Origin: CAZHCA01 sp964530825
GTDB lineage: Bacteria; Bacteroidota; Bacteroidia; Chitinophagales; Saprospiraceae
DNA: 64,000 nucleotides
NCBI GenBank assembly: GCA_964530825.1
Contig: CAZHCA010000005.1
Coordinates: forward strand, 124,001-188,000
Direction of reading: 5' to 3'
Under the pieces are notes generated by a model. It did not search any database. It saw only the letters and a program-made list of their open reading frames with translations, and was not told the origin of the DNA. How positions within the stretch are numbered: the stretch's first letter is position 1; each line of letters opens with the position of its first letter. This document shows, one piece after another, positions 46,101 through 55,624 of this stretch. Made by a program: the position numbers and the translations under genes.

Positions 46101-46116
46101 TTAATCAATTGATTAA
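46101..46116. promoter_or_regulatory. Perfect 16-bp palindromic operator before the RND operon
   Basis: TTAATCAATTGATTAA is a perfect palindrome 91 bases before the adaptor-gene ATG. It shares its arms with the site at 45386-45401, so both are likely bound by the same TetR dimer. Confidence 0.78.
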
Positions 46117-46206
46117 ACAAACTGATTGTCTTCATGTTGCCATGGGGGCAACACGGAATAGATAAATAAAAGAGAACTCAATTGGTAGGAAAAAAATTGA
46201 AATCCA

Positions 46207-47349
46207 ATGTCTAAGCCAATTTACTGGGTAACCCTAGGTTGCCTCATCATGTTGACAGTTCATTGTGCGCCCGAAGAAAAAAAGGACGACGCAGCCACCG
46301 CTACCGCTTCTACCGATCCGCAGGCGGTGCAAGTAAAACAAAAGCAATCACTCATTCCCGAATTTCAATCCATCATCGCTCAACCTGCCGATCAGCGCCG
46401 ATCGGTCAAACTCAACGGCCGCTTACAGCCTTTGGAAAGTTTACATATAACAGCAGAAGTGCAGGGCAAGGCGGTAGATACAGGTAACAAGCTACTGAAC
46501 GAAGGGACCCGCTACCGCCGGGGCGAAACCATGATCCGGATTGATGACGATCAATTCCGCTTCGACCTGCAGGCTCAAAAAAGTCAATTTCAGGCAGCCC
46601 TGGTGCGCATCATGTCGCGCATCAAGCTCGACTACCCCAAAGACCACCCGGCCTGGGATGAGTACCTGCGCCAATTTGATGAATCGCAGCCCCTGCCCGA
46701 GCTGCCAGAGGTAACCGATGATCAGTTGCGCTATTTCCTTTCCGCCAATAATATTTTTTCTGCCTTCTATCAAATAAAGAGCGCCGAAGAGCTTTTGCCC
46801 AAATACCGCATCCAAGCGCCTTTTACCGGCGTCGTCACCCAGGGTAGTGTTGCACCGGGCATGGTCATCAATCCCGGGACGCCGCTCTTCTCCTACAGCC
46901 GGTCCGATGTGTACGAACTCAAGGCCACTGTTTCGATAGGCGATATCGAAGGCATCAAACCGGGAATGACTATTGAAATGGTTCAGAATACCTCCGGCAA
47001 ATCTTATACAGGAACCATCCACCGCCTCGGCGGAACGATCGATCCCAGCGCCCAGGCCGTACCTGTTTTTATTAGGGTCAGTTCCCCGGGGCTACGCGAA
47101 GGCCTATTCCTCGAGGCCACCCTCCAGGCAGACCGCTACGCGTCAGTGGTGGCCTTACCCTTGTCATCTCTGAATCGCAAAAACCAAGTGCATGTCATCC
47201 AAGACTCGGTGGTGATCCTGCAGGATGTGGACCCTGTAGATTTTGATCAGGACAGCGTCTGGGTACAGGGCCTGCAGCAAGGCCAACCCGTCATTACCGA
47301 GCCGGTCCAGGAACCGATTGTCGGCACCCGTGCTATTCCCAAAACGTAA
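46207..47349 (+). CDS. RND efflux periplasmic adaptor (MFP)
   Basis: This 380-residue adaptor has a hydrophobic N-terminus ending in LTVHC (C20), a possible but imperfect lipobox because of His at -1. Its lipoyl half-motifs are visible before and after a short helical hairpin (LHITAEVQGKAVDTGNKLL; YRIQAPFTGVVTQGSVAPG), followed by a beta-barrel domain (VSIGDIEGIKPGMTIEMV). It links the RND pump to the TolC-like channel. It is the first gene of the operon, with 18 bases before the permease gene. Confidence 0.93.
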   Translation: MSKPIYWVTLGCLIMLTVHCAPEEKKDDAATATASTDPQAVQVKQKQSLIPEFQSIIAQPADQRRSVKLNGRLQPLESLHITAEVQGKAVDTGNKLLNEGTRYRRGETMIRIDDDQFRFDLQAQKSQFQAALVRIMSRIKLDYPKDHPAWDEYLRQFDESQPLPELPEVTDDQLRYFLSANNIFSAFYQIKSAEELLPKYRIQAPFTGVVTQGSVAPGMVINPGTPLFSYSRSDVYELKATVSIGDIEGIKPGMTIEMVQNTSGKSYTGTIHRLGGTIDPSAQAVPVFIRVSSPGLREGLFLEATLQADRYASVVALPLSSLNRKNQVHVIQDSVVILQDVDPVDFDQDSVWVQGLQQGQPVITEPVQEPIVGTRAIPKT

Positions 47350-47367
47350 CCCCCAAATTCAGCTATC

Positions 47368-50300
47368 ATGCGTGCGCTTGTAAAATATTTTATCGAACAC
47401 CCCACGATTGTCAATTTGTGTCTGTTTTTGCTCCTGGGACTTGGATTGCTCCAGTTTTCCCAAACGCAGACGACCAATTTTCCCAAACAACGCATCCGGT
47501 TTATTGTCATTTCGGTACCTTACCCAGGGGCTTCCCCCTCTGAGGTCGAATCAGGCATCACCGTAAAAATTGAAGAAAACCTGGAAGGTATCCAGGGGAT
47601 CGACCGCGTAACCTCCAGCTCGCGCGACAACCTGGCTAGCCTCACAGTAGAGCTCACGGAAACCTCCGACGCTAATGAAGTACTGGCAGAGGTAAAAAAC
47701 GCCGTCGATAAGGTAAATAACTTCCCCGAACGATCCGAACCGCCGGTAGTCGAGAAGGTCGACGTAAAAGACCTCGCCTTGGCTTTCGGTATCGTTGGCG
47801 ACGTCCCCCTGGCGGTAAAAAAAGATTATGCCGACCGCATTGAGAATGACCTGATGACCAAGCCTGGAATCTCCGACATTGAAGTGAGCGGATTGCCGGT
47901 AGAGGAAATCGAAATCCAAGTGCGGGAAAATGATCTGCTGCAATACAACCTCACGTTCGCCGAAATAGCCAGGGCGGTTCGTGCTGCTAACCTCGAGAAT
48001 TACGGAGGGGAGATCAAAACGAAGAAACAAAATATCACCGTCAAGGCCGATAACAAGGGCTATTATGCCAAAGAGTTGCAAACCATCATCATCAAAGCCG
48101 ATCCGCAAGGCAACGTAGTGCGCCTGCGCGATGTAGCCGACGTGGTCGACCGCTTTGCCGACGAGGCGGAAGCACGCTATTTATCCGAGGAGCAAATTGT
48201 GAGCATGACGGTATATACCATGCCCGATGAAAACATCCTGGAAAATGCGGCCACCGCTCGCGAATATCTGGAAGAGTTTAACGCCACGCACAGCAACCTG
48301 CAGCTCAAAGTACTGGAAGACGGTACTACCAACGTAACCGATCGCATCAATTCCATGCTCAATAATGGTATCGTAGGTATTATCCTGGTCCTGATCGTGC
48401 TGGCCTTATTCCTGGATCGCTACTTGGCATTTTGGGTCGCCGTGAAGATCCCAATAGCAATTATCGGGATGTTTATCCTAGCACCTATCCAGGATATGAC
48501 CATCAATGTCGTTTCACTCTTTGGGTTCATATTGGTACTGGGTATCCTAGTCGACGACGGCGTGGTAATTGGAGAAAACATTTACCAATGGGCTAAGGAA
48601 AAAGGCGCTCCACCCCTAAAAGCAGCCCTAGAGGGCACTATGGAGATGGTCACACCCGTCGTACTTTCGCTGACGACGACCGCGGTTGCCTTTTCTTTAT
48701 TTTTCTTCTTACCCACTCAGGCGGGAGAGTTTTTTGGAGAAATGGGCTTTGTGGTGGTTGCCGTTCTTATTGTGGCTATGATCGAAAGCTTTTTCTTTCT
48801 TCCTGCCCATTTGGCGCACAGTAAAGGCCTGCGTGCCGACCATAAGCCCAGTAAGATCGAACGCGCATTCGAAAATTTCTTGAAATACATCCGCAATAAA
48901 ATCTACATGCCGGTTTACGATCGCATGGTTGTGGGCAATCGCTGGATCGCACCGTTTACCGTGCTCTTATTCATCGGGTTTTTCGCCGGCGCCATTGCTC
49001 TGATGGCCACGGGAAAGGTAGGGTTTACCTTTTTCCCGAACCTCGATGACAATGCGGTTTTTAACGAACTGACGCTGAAACCGGGCACTCCGGTAGAGGT
49101 CACCCAGGCTCGTCTCCAGGAAATGGAAAAAGCCGTTTGGGAAGTCAACGAAGAATACACCGCCCAGCGCGAAGATGGGCGGGATGTAATCCGCTTTGTG
49201 GAGCTCATTACCGGGCCCCAGCCCAACCAAGGAAGCCTTAAGGTGACCTTTCTGGGCGGCGAACAGCGCAATGTAAGTTCATTTGAGCTTTCGAACCGCA
49301 TGCGGGAGTTATCCCCCAAATTTCCGGAAGCGGAAGATTTGATCTTCGGGATCGGCGCTACAACCGCCGTATTTGGCAAGCCGATCTCCATTGCGCTCTA
49401 CAGCCGCGACCTGGAAGACTTGCGCGCAACCGTTGCCGAGCTCAAGGAAAAGATGAATGCGCGCAATGATATCAAAGATATCTCCGATTCGGATGAGCTG
49501 GGCGTGCAGGAAGCGGTACTACGCCTCAAACCCGAAGCCGAGCTACTTGGCCTCAGTCTGGCCCAAATTATGGCGCAGGTACGCGCCGGCTTTTTCGGCG
49601 AGGAAGTGCAGAGCCTGCAGCGAGACGAAGACGAGGTAAAAATCTGGGTGCGCTACCCGCGCACCGAAAGGAGCCGCCGGGAGCAGCTGCTCGATATGCG
49701 GATCAGTGATGGGCGCGGTAATAGTTATATCCTGTCCGACCTCGTAGATATTGAACAACGCACCAGTTCTTTGTCGATCAACCACCTCGAGGGGCGGCGC
49801 GAAATCCGGGTCGAGGCCAATGTGGCCAACGAAAACGTATCGGCCCCGCAGGTGATATCGGAAATTGAAACGAAGTATCTGCCACCTATTCTAGAGCAAT
49901 ATCCGTCGGTAGATTATTCCGTGGAAGGGCAAAACCGCGATTCATTTAAAATCATCAGCGCCATCCAGGTGATTGGCCCGATCATCTTATTGTTCATCTT
50001 TGCGCTGATCGTGCTCAATTGCAATTCCTTTTCCCAGGCAGTGATCGTCTTTGCACTCTTTCCTTTTGCACTGATTGGTGTGGTTATCGGACACTTTATC
50101 CAAGGCGAAGCTCTGAATATTTTTTCTTTCATCGGCACGATTGCCCTTATCGGAATTTTCGTCAATAATTCCCTGGTCTTCATATCCACACTCAACCAGC
50201 GATTGCGCAACGGGGATACCTGGCAGCACGCCCTGCGGGAAACGGCCAATACGCGCTTCCGTCCGATTCTCCTGACAACCATTACTACTGTAGCCGGATT

Positions 50301-50535
50301 GGCGCCGCTGATTGCCTCAAGCAGCCTAGGCGCGCAGTTTCTGAAGGGACCGGCCATTGCCATTGCCTATGGACTCAGCTTCGGACTGCTCAATGTGCTC
50401 ATTTTATTGCCGACTTTCCTGCATTTATTCAATGGCGCACGAGTGGTCGCTTACAATCTTACGCACAAAGAGAAAGCGCGCCCCGAGCAGGTCGAACCGG
50501 CCGTGCAATCCAGGCGCTATGAAATTACCGAATAA
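47368..50535 (+). CDS. RND-family efflux permease (AcrB/HAE1-like)
   Basis: This 1055-residue inner-membrane proton-driven pump has a first helix at residues 10-28, large porter loops (about 35-330 and 570-870) and two helix groups. TM4 carries the Asp pair of the proton relay (LGILVDDGVVIGENIYQW). Other family segments are PYPGASPSEVE, FPNLDDNAVFNELTLKPG and FRPILLTTITTVAGLAPL. It expels small lipophilic compounds through the adaptor and channel; substrates cannot be predicted. It lies between the adaptor and TolC genes. Confidence 0.95.
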   Translation: MRALVKYFIEHPTIVNLCLFLLLGLGLLQFSQTQTTNFPKQRIRFIVISVPYPGASPSEVESGITVKIEENLEGIQGIDRVTSSSRDNLASLTVELTETSDANEVLAEVKNAVDKVNNFPERSEPPVVEKVDVKDLALAFGIVGDVPLAVKKDYADRIENDLMTKPGISDIEVSGLPVEEIEIQVRENDLLQYNLTFAEIARAVRAANLENYGGEIKTKKQNITVKADNKGYYAKELQTIIIKADPQGNVVRLRDVADVVDRFADEAEARYLSEEQIVSMTVYTMPDENILENAATAREYLEEFNATHSNLQLKVLEDGTTNVTDRINSMLNNGIVGIILVLIVLALFLDRYLAFWVAVKIPIAIIGMFILAPIQDMTINVVSLFGFILVLGILVDDGVVIGENIYQWAKEKGAPPLKAALEGTMEMVTPVVLSLTTTAVAFSLFFFLPTQAGEFFGEMGFVVVAVLIVAMIESFFFLPAHLAHSKGLRADHKPSKIERAFENFLKYIRNKIYMPVYDRMVVGNRWIAPFTVLLFIGFFAGAIALMATGKVGFTFFPNLDDNAVFNELTLKPGTPVEVTQARLQEMEKAVWEVNEEYTAQREDGRDVIRFVELITGPQPNQGSLKVTFLGGEQRNVSSFELSNRMRELSPKFPEAEDLIFGIGATTAVFGKPISIALYSRDLEDLRATVAELKEKMNARNDIKDISDSDELGVQEAVLRLKPEAELLGLSLAQIMAQVRAGFFGEEVQSLQRDEDEVKIWVRYPRTERSRREQLLDMRISDGRGNSYILSDLVDIEQRTSSLSINHLEGRREIRVEANVANENVSAPQVISEIETKYLPPILEQYPSVDYSVEGQNRDSFKIISAIQVIGPIILLFIFALIVLNCNSFSQAVIVFALFPFALIGVVIGHFIQGEALNIFSFIGTIALIGIFVNNSLVFISTLNQRLRNGDTWQHALRETANTRFRPILLTTITTVAGLAPLIASSSLGAQFLKGPAIAIAYGLSFGLLNVLILLPTFLHLFNGARVVAYNLTHKEKARPEQVEPAVQSRRYEITE

Positions 50536-50582
50536 CGATTAAAAATCAACCCATTCGCCACAAGGCAAAAACCCATCCGACT

Positions 50583-51911
50583 ATGCATATCCTACGCATC
50601 TGGCTTTCATTGCTAGCCTTGGCAGGTAGCTTTAGCCTGCTGAATGGACAGCAGCACTTAAGCCTGGAAAAAGCCATCCAGAAGACCCTGCAGAACAACT
50701 ACAGCATTCGCATACGCCAATTTGATACGGACATCCGCGCCCGCCAAGTCGATCCTTCGCTGGTGGGGCGGAGTCCGGTTTTGGATTTTAATGCCAGCTA
50801 CAACTTGGGCTGGAGCGACGCAAACATCGAAACCTTGCCCCTCGGCCCCGGCCCTGAAAGCAACGAACCACTGCAACTCGACGGTATCAATAACGAAGTG
50901 TTCATCAGTCCCGAAGTAAGTTTATTGCTCTTCGATGGTCAGGCCAGTAAATACCGGCTCGAACAACTACAGGCCAATAGCGACCTGGCCCGCCTGCAAC
51001 AACGCCAGACCATGGAGCAGGCAGTGGGCGAAGTCATGGTCGCTTACCTCGAGGTCGCCCGCCAGCAGTCGCTCATGACTACCACTCGACAAAGTATTGA
51101 GCTGAATCAGGACCGGCTGGCACGAGCCGAGCAGGATGCAGCGTACGGCACTAGCAGTAGCCTGGAAGCCCTGCAAATAGAGGTCGACCTGAAGACCGAC
51201 AGCGCCCGACTGCGCGACCTGCGGTTACAATATGACAATGCGCGCCGTAATCTGAACTACATTTTGGGCGAGTCGTTAGAAACCAGCTACCAGGTTGATA
51301 CCAGTGTGAACGTCAATGCTGGGTTGGAACTAGCCGAACTCGAATCGCAGATGATCAACAACAATACGACGCTACAGCTTAGCCAGAAAGGTATAGAATT
51401 GGCCGGTCTGGACGTGCAAGTCCGCAAAGCAGCTTTTAAACCCACCCTACAAGGATACGCTAATGTCAATTTCTTATACCAACAAAACGATGCTAATTTC
51501 CTTCAGAGCAATCGGGTATGGGGGCCGAATGTCGGCCTGCGCCTAAACTACCCCATATTCGACGGTGGCGCCCGTAAAATTCAGGAGGAGACCGCTGTTC
51601 TGGAACAGGAAAAAAGCCAACTGGAACAGATCAGCACTCAAGACCAGCTGACCAAGGAGTTATATAACGCCTACGCCACCTACCGCAATACAATGGAGCA
51701 GTTACGCATTGAAAAAAGCAATCTAAAAGTGTTTGAGACCAACCTGGAGAATGTCCAGAATTTGTACACTTTAGGCCAGGCCACGAATACCGACGTGCGC
51801 GCCGCTCAGGTCAACCTGAACGCCGCCAAGAATCGCATTAAGAACTTCCAGTATACCATCAAGCAGGCCGAGGTCGCTTTGTATTTGCTGACCGGCCAGC
51901 TCGTCCAATAG
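50583..51911 (+). CDS. TolC-family outer-membrane efflux channel
   Basis: This 442-residue protein has a signal peptide (about 1-22) and the two structural repeats of TolC proteins. It has long heptad-rich helices (LEQLQANSDLARLQQRQTME; ELYNAYATYRNTMEQLRIEK) and short strand segments (LDFNASYNLGW; LQGYANVNFLY). The trimer forms the outer-membrane exit duct for the RND pump. It is the last gene of the operon, 47 bases after the permease, and is followed by a clear terminator. Confidence 0.94.
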   Translation: MHILRIWLSLLALAGSFSLLNGQQHLSLEKAIQKTLQNNYSIRIRQFDTDIRARQVDPSLVGRSPVLDFNASYNLGWSDANIETLPLGPGPESNEPLQLDGINNEVFISPEVSLLLFDGQASKYRLEQLQANSDLARLQQRQTMEQAVGEVMVAYLEVARQQSLMTTTRQSIELNQDRLARAEQDAAYGTSSSLEALQIEVDLKTDSARLRDLRLQYDNARRNLNYILGESLETSYQVDTSVNVNAGLELAELESQMINNNTTLQLSQKGIELAGLDVQVRKAAFKPTLQGYANVNFLYQQNDANFLQSNRVWGPNVGLRLNYPIFDGGARKIQEETAVLEQEKSQLEQISTQDQLTKELYNAYATYRNTMEQLRIEKSNLKVFETNLENVQNLYTLGQATNTDVRAAQVNLNAAKNRIKNFQYTIKQAEVALYLLTGQLVQ

Positions 51912-51953
51912 CCCATACTATTCCTTCTATATTTTCTGTAACCATATTTTTCC

Positions 51954-51987
51954 GGCCTCCTTCGTGCAAAGCAAAGGAGGCCTTTTT
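51954..51987 (+). terminator. Intrinsic terminator of the RND operon
   Basis: GGCCTCCTT (51954-51962) pairs with AAGGAGGCC (51974-51982), giving a 9-bp stem with an 11-base loop, followed by T5. It lies 43 bases after the tolC-type stop codon. Confidence 0.9.
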
Positions 51988-52372
51988 GAAGGCACCGGTA
52001 TTCCGGTATGAACCCGATATACGGTCCGACCGGCTAAAAAAGTACCTGCTGTTGATCAACTCCTGAGCCGGTTAACGGGAAGCCTGCACTTGCGTCTTAT
52101 CCTTGCCAACGGATTGGTGATTTGTACCCTAGGAACCGAAAGGACGGAACACCCGCCAGAGCATTGATCTACCCGAACATCTCCTGGGAAGCAGTCTGCA
52201 CAATTCCCGTTAAAACATGGCCTATGCTATCCGTATGATTTCGATACCCTTGCCTTTATTTCTTTGACTTGGAACATCTATACACTAGCTCCGTGCCATT
52301 TCTTATCCGTTATCTTGCAATTGATTGGGTTGGATGAGGAATACATGCCTGCTTGTTGGAGAGCGGGTACGC
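51988..52372. other. Noncoding region between RND operon and galE
   Basis: These 385 bases contain no open frame with recognisable similarity on either strand and no tRNA-like fold that I could find. The sequence is of normal composition. It may be degraded coding sequence, but I see no direct proof. Confidence 0.45.
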
Positions 52373-53401
52373 TCAGACCGGTTGGCGGGTGCGGGCCTGC
52401 TCCCATTCCCAGGCGGTGCGCATGATGTCGTCGATACTGCGCTGAGGGGACCATCCTAGGCGGCTGGCAGCGCGCTCGTAATTGGCATAGATGGCTTCGA
52501 CATCGCCCGGACGGCGCGGACCGATTTCATAATTCAACCGCCGGCCGGTCACGCGTTCGAAGGCCTGGATTGCCTCCAGCACGCTCACTCCTTCGCCGAT
52601 ACCGAGATTGAAAACTTCGTAGTTGGCCTCCTGCCGGTTTTCCATCAGGTAGTTCAAGGCCAGGGTATGGGCATGCGCCAGATCCATTACGTGGATGTAG
52701 TCGCGTACGCAGCTCCCGTCACGGGTGTTGTAGTCGTCGCCGAAGACTTTCATCTGTTGCCGCTTTCCAATGGCCGTTTCGGTAATCACGGGTACGAGAT
52801 TGGTAGCCGGATTCGTGGGGGCCTCGCCGATGCGTGCACTATCATGCGCCCCGGCAGGATTAAAGTAGCGCAAGGCGATGGCTTTGAGCATTGGGTGAGC
52901 GCAAGTCGTATCCCGCAGGATATCCTCGCCCATCTGTTTGCTGCGTCCGTAGGGGGATTCCGCCTCCTGGCGGGGCGTAGATTCGGTCACGGGCAATTCA
53001 GCGGTGTTGCCATAGACGGAGCAGGAAGAGGAAAAAATAAGGTTCGCCACCCCGAATTTGAGCATGGCTTCCAGAATATGAAGTAACCCATTGATATTAT
53101 TGTCAAAATACCGAAGCGGTTCCCGCACTGATGCCCCCACCAGTTTGAGCGCGGCAAAGTGAATGACACCCGCCAGGTCGGGGTGCGCTTGGAACACCTT
53201 TCCTACCGCATTGGCATCGCGCAGGTCGACCGGGTAGTTATGTACCCTCCGTTGGGTAATAGCTTCAATACCAGTTAAGATGGATGCACTACTATTGGAG
53301 AAGTTATCGATGGAAATGACGTCGTAGCCATTTTCCAGCAAGTCGACCAGGGTGTGGCTACCGATGTAGCCGCAGCCGCCCGTGACGAGAATTTTGCGCA
53401 T
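52373..53401 (-). CDS. galE: UDP-glucose 4-epimerase
   Basis: This 342-residue enzyme interconverts UDP-glucose and UDP-galactose. It is an extended short-chain dehydrogenase with the NAD-binding GGCGYIGSHT (8-17), the active-site FSSSCSVYGN segment, Y151-x-x-x-K155 (SPYGRSKQMGED), and the C-terminal substrate region (NLGIGEGVSVLEAI, RRPGDVEAIYAN). It is transcribed away from the cysQ-led gene run, which holds glycosyltransferase and O-antigen-ligase-like genes, so it may supply sugars for envelope glycans. The ATG at 53401 is supported by a promoter just upstream. Confidence 0.96.
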   Translation of the reverse strand: MRKILVTGGCGYIGSHTLVDLLENGYDVISIDNFSNSSASILTGIEAITQRRVHNYPVDLRDANAVGKVFQAHPDLAGVIHFAALKLVGASVREPLRYFDNNINGLLHILEAMLKFGVANLIFSSSCSVYGNTAELPVTESTPRQEAESPYGRSKQMGEDILRDTTCAHPMLKAIALRYFNPAGAHDSARIGEAPTNPATNLVPVITETAIGKRQQMKVFGDDYNTRDGSCVRDYIHVMDLAHAHTLALNYLMENRQEANYEVFNLGIGEGVSVLEAIQAFERVTGRRLNYEIGPRRPGDVEAIYANYERAASRLGWSPQRSIDDIMRTAWEWEQARTRQPV

Positions 53402-53422
53402 GCCGTTTAGTTTAGATGTATA

Positions 53423-53452
53423 TAAAGGTACGTCTTTAGGCGCTTTACCAAA
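53423..53452 (-). promoter_or_regulatory. Promoter of galE
   Basis: On the minus strand, TTTG (53452-53449) is followed after 18 bases by TACCTTTA (53430-53423), seven of eight positions of TAnnTTTG. The leader to the ATG at 53401 would be about 16 bases. Confidence 0.55.
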
Positions 53453-53491
53453 AGGTTTCCATGGAATTACGCAGCAATGGGGAATAGGTTT

Positions 53492-53499
53492 TAGCTTTG
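53492..53499 (+). promoter_or_regulatory. -7 box of the cysQ-led operon
   Basis: TAGCTTTG fits TAnnTTTG and lies 29 bases before the cysQ ATG. The -33 element is not clear. It supports the internal start at 53529, since the longer frame would begin inside the galE gene on the other strand. Confidence 0.5.
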
Positions 53500-53528
53500 G
53501 GCTTTCAAAAGGCTATAAAATCAAACGT

Positions 53529-54320
53529 ATGACCTATATCGACGATTTGCGGGTAGCGGTATGCGAAATTGCCCGGCAGGCAGGAACTGCTATCTTAGAA
53601 GTTTATGAAGCAGCCGAAGGACTGGAAATCGAAACTAAAACGGATAATTCTCCTCTTACCTTGGCCGATCGCAAAGCCAATGCTATCATTTGTAAAGGAT
53701 TGGAAAGGCTTGATCCTGTCTACCCGATTATATCGGAAGAAAACAAAGAAATCCCGTACGCAATGCGTAAAAACTATCGGCGCTTCTGGCTGGTCGATCC
53801 GCTCGATGGCACCAAGGAGTTCATCAAGCGCAATGGGGAGTTTACGGTTAATATTGCACTGGTAGAAGACGGCGCTCCCATTATGGGAGTAGTTTATGCC
53901 CCCGACCCTGGCGAACTTTTCTGGGCCATTAAGGAGCGGGGCGCCTATCGGCAGGTAGGGCAAAAGGCCATACCATTAGAGGCCCCTGCCTTTCGCATGT
54001 CCGATACCGGCCTGGCCGTGGTCTGTTCCCGGTCTCACCTCAACGAAGCTACCCAGGCTTTCGTCGACCGGCTCCACCAGCCGAAACTGGTCGCTAAGGG
54101 CAGTTCATTTAAGTTTTTGATGATTGCCCGTGGAGAGGCGCACGTGTATCCGCGATTGGGACCCACCATGGAATGGGATACCGGCGCTGCTCAGATCGTA
54201 CTTGAAGAGGCCGGTGGCCGGGTCGTGTCCGAAGCCACCAAAGCCTCGCTCGAATACAATAAGGAAAATTTACGCAATCCGCACTTTATCGCTTACGGCA
54301 GGGTGCAGCCCGAAAATTAA
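53529..54320 (+). CDS. cysQ: 3'(2'),5'-bisphosphate nucleotidase CysQ
   Basis: This 263-residue magnesium-dependent phosphatase removes the 3'-phosphate from PAP, a by-product of sulfate assimilation and sulfation. The inositol-monophosphatase fold is shown by the metal-binding E70-E71 (PIISEENKE), D90-P-L-D93-G-T95 and the C-terminal WDTGAAQIVLEEAGG. The ATG at 53529 fits the family N-terminus; the longer frame overlaps galE and its promoter. It leads a run of eight same-strand genes and ends 5 bases before the next. Confidence 0.94.
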   Translation: MTYIDDLRVAVCEIARQAGTAILEVYEAAEGLEIETKTDNSPLTLADRKANAIICKGLERLDPVYPIISEENKEIPYAMRKNYRRFWLVDPLDGTKEFIKRNGEFTVNIALVEDGAPIMGVVYAPDPGELFWAIKERGAYRQVGQKAIPLEAPAFRMSDTGLAVVCSRSHLNEATQAFVDRLHQPKLVAKGSSFKFLMIARGEAHVYPRLGPTMEWDTGAAQIVLEEAGGRVVSEATKASLEYNKENLRNPHFIAYGRVQPEN

Positions 54321-54325
54321 CCGCC

Positions 54326-55624
54326 ATGCGTATCGGTAAGTTTCCCATCGATCACCGGACCTTTGGCTTGTTTTGCATTGCACTAGCTTTTATAGGCTTG
54401 CTTTTTAGCCGAGCTCTGCTCAGTATGAGTATGATCGGTCTGGTGATTAATGCCGTTTTTTCCCGTCAGATCGGCGCAAACTGGCAACGATTTCGCACCA
54501 GCCCACCCCTTTTAGCCCTTACTGGGATCTTCCTGCTCTATCTGCTTTCCGGGCTCAATTCCGAAAACCTCGACTGGTGGCTCGACCGGGTACGCATGAA
54601 AGCGCCGTTTCTTTTTCTACCCTTTGCCTTCGCAGGGATTCCACGTTTTTCCATGCGCGACTACCACTGCTTGCTATACGGGTTTTTCGTCTTCATGCTC
54701 TTGGTGAGTCTAGGCGTTACGGTGAATTACCTACTGGATTACCAGGCCATCAATGAGCTGTATAAAAAAGGACAGGTGATGCCTACGCCCATCCAGCACA
54801 TTCGCTTTAGCCTGCTAATCGCTTTCGCGGTGGCGGCAGGCTGGTATTTTTGGAAAAACGGCGGGTGGTCTGGCCGAAGTTGGGAACGATGGACCTTGTT
54901 GAGCGGTAGCGTTTTTTTACTCGGATTTCTGCATTTGCTATCCGTGCGCTCGGGGTTGCTGGCGGTTTACGGAGTGCTGGGTTACATCCTACTGTATACC
55001 CTGGTAGTACAGCGCCGATGGGTGCTGGGTATTGGCCTACTTGCAGGTGGTGTTTTTGCAGCCGGGGCGGCTTACCGTTTTGTTCCCACCTTTAAAAATA
55101 AAATCAGTTATACCCGCTACACCCTGGAGATGATCGCCCAGGGAAAAGACCTGGACCTGTATTCGGACTCGGCCCGGATGGGCTCCATTTTGTCGGGTTA
55201 CTACATGGGGCGCGATCATCCCTGGTTTGGCGTAGGCGTGGGGGATATCTTAGACCAGACAAATGCCTATTATCAACAATACTTTCCAGCACTGGAAGGC
55301 ATTGACTTTATGCCGCTGAACCAGTTCGTTTTTATCTTTGCCGCCACGGGAATCCTGGGACTGGCTTTTTTCTCTTTCTGTTATTTGCTGCCGCTTTTTT
55401 ACCGGGGCGGCTTTCGGCATGAAATCCTTAGCATGCATTACATTATCTTCGGCTTGTCGTTTTTAGTAGAGCATACGATTGAGACGCAACTAGGTACCGC
55501 TATGTTTTTGCTATTGCTACTACTGCCCTTGCGTATGCTCTTGGAAAACAAATACGAAATTCCGTTTGATTATGGAGCCCCTCTCAGTAGTGATCATGAC
55601 CCTGAACGAAGAAAAAAACATTGA
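54326..55624 (+). CDS. O-antigen ligase / polymerase-like membrane protein
   Basis: This 432-residue protein has about 10-12 membrane helices and a large periplasmic loop (about residues 235-330) containing a GVGVGDILDQTNAYYQQ segment, where Wzy/WaaL family proteins have their conserved residues. It probably joins or polymerises glycan on a lipid carrier in the periplasm. It begins 5 bases after cysQ, and its 3' end overlaps the next glycosyltransferase gene by 53 bases. Confidence 0.82.
   Translation: MRIGKFPIDHRTFGLFCIALAFIGLLFSRALLSMSMIGLVINAVFSRQIGANWQRFRTSPPLLALTGIFLLYLLSGLNSENLDWWLDRVRMKAPFLFLPFAFAGIPRFSMRDYHCLLYGFFVFMLLVSLGVTVNYLLDYQAINELYKKGQVMPTPIQHIRFSLLIAFAVAAGWYFWKNGGWSGRSWERWTLLSGSVFLLGFLHLLSVRSGLLAVYGVLGYILLYTLVVQRRWVLGIGLLAGGVFAAGAAYRFVPTFKNKISYTRYTLEMIAQGKDLDLYSDSARMGSILSGYYMGRDHPWFGVGVGDILDQTNAYYQQYFPALEGIDFMPLNQFVFIFAATGILGLAFFSFCYLLPLFYRGGFRHEILSMHYIIFGLSFLVEHTIETQLGTAMFLLLLLLPLRMLLENKYEIPFDYGAPLSSDHDPERRKKH

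Noticed and set aside
51988..52372. Possible RNA gene or transposon remnant in the gap before galE
   Set aside because: No cloverleaf, terminal inverted repeat or transposase motif could be found by eye.
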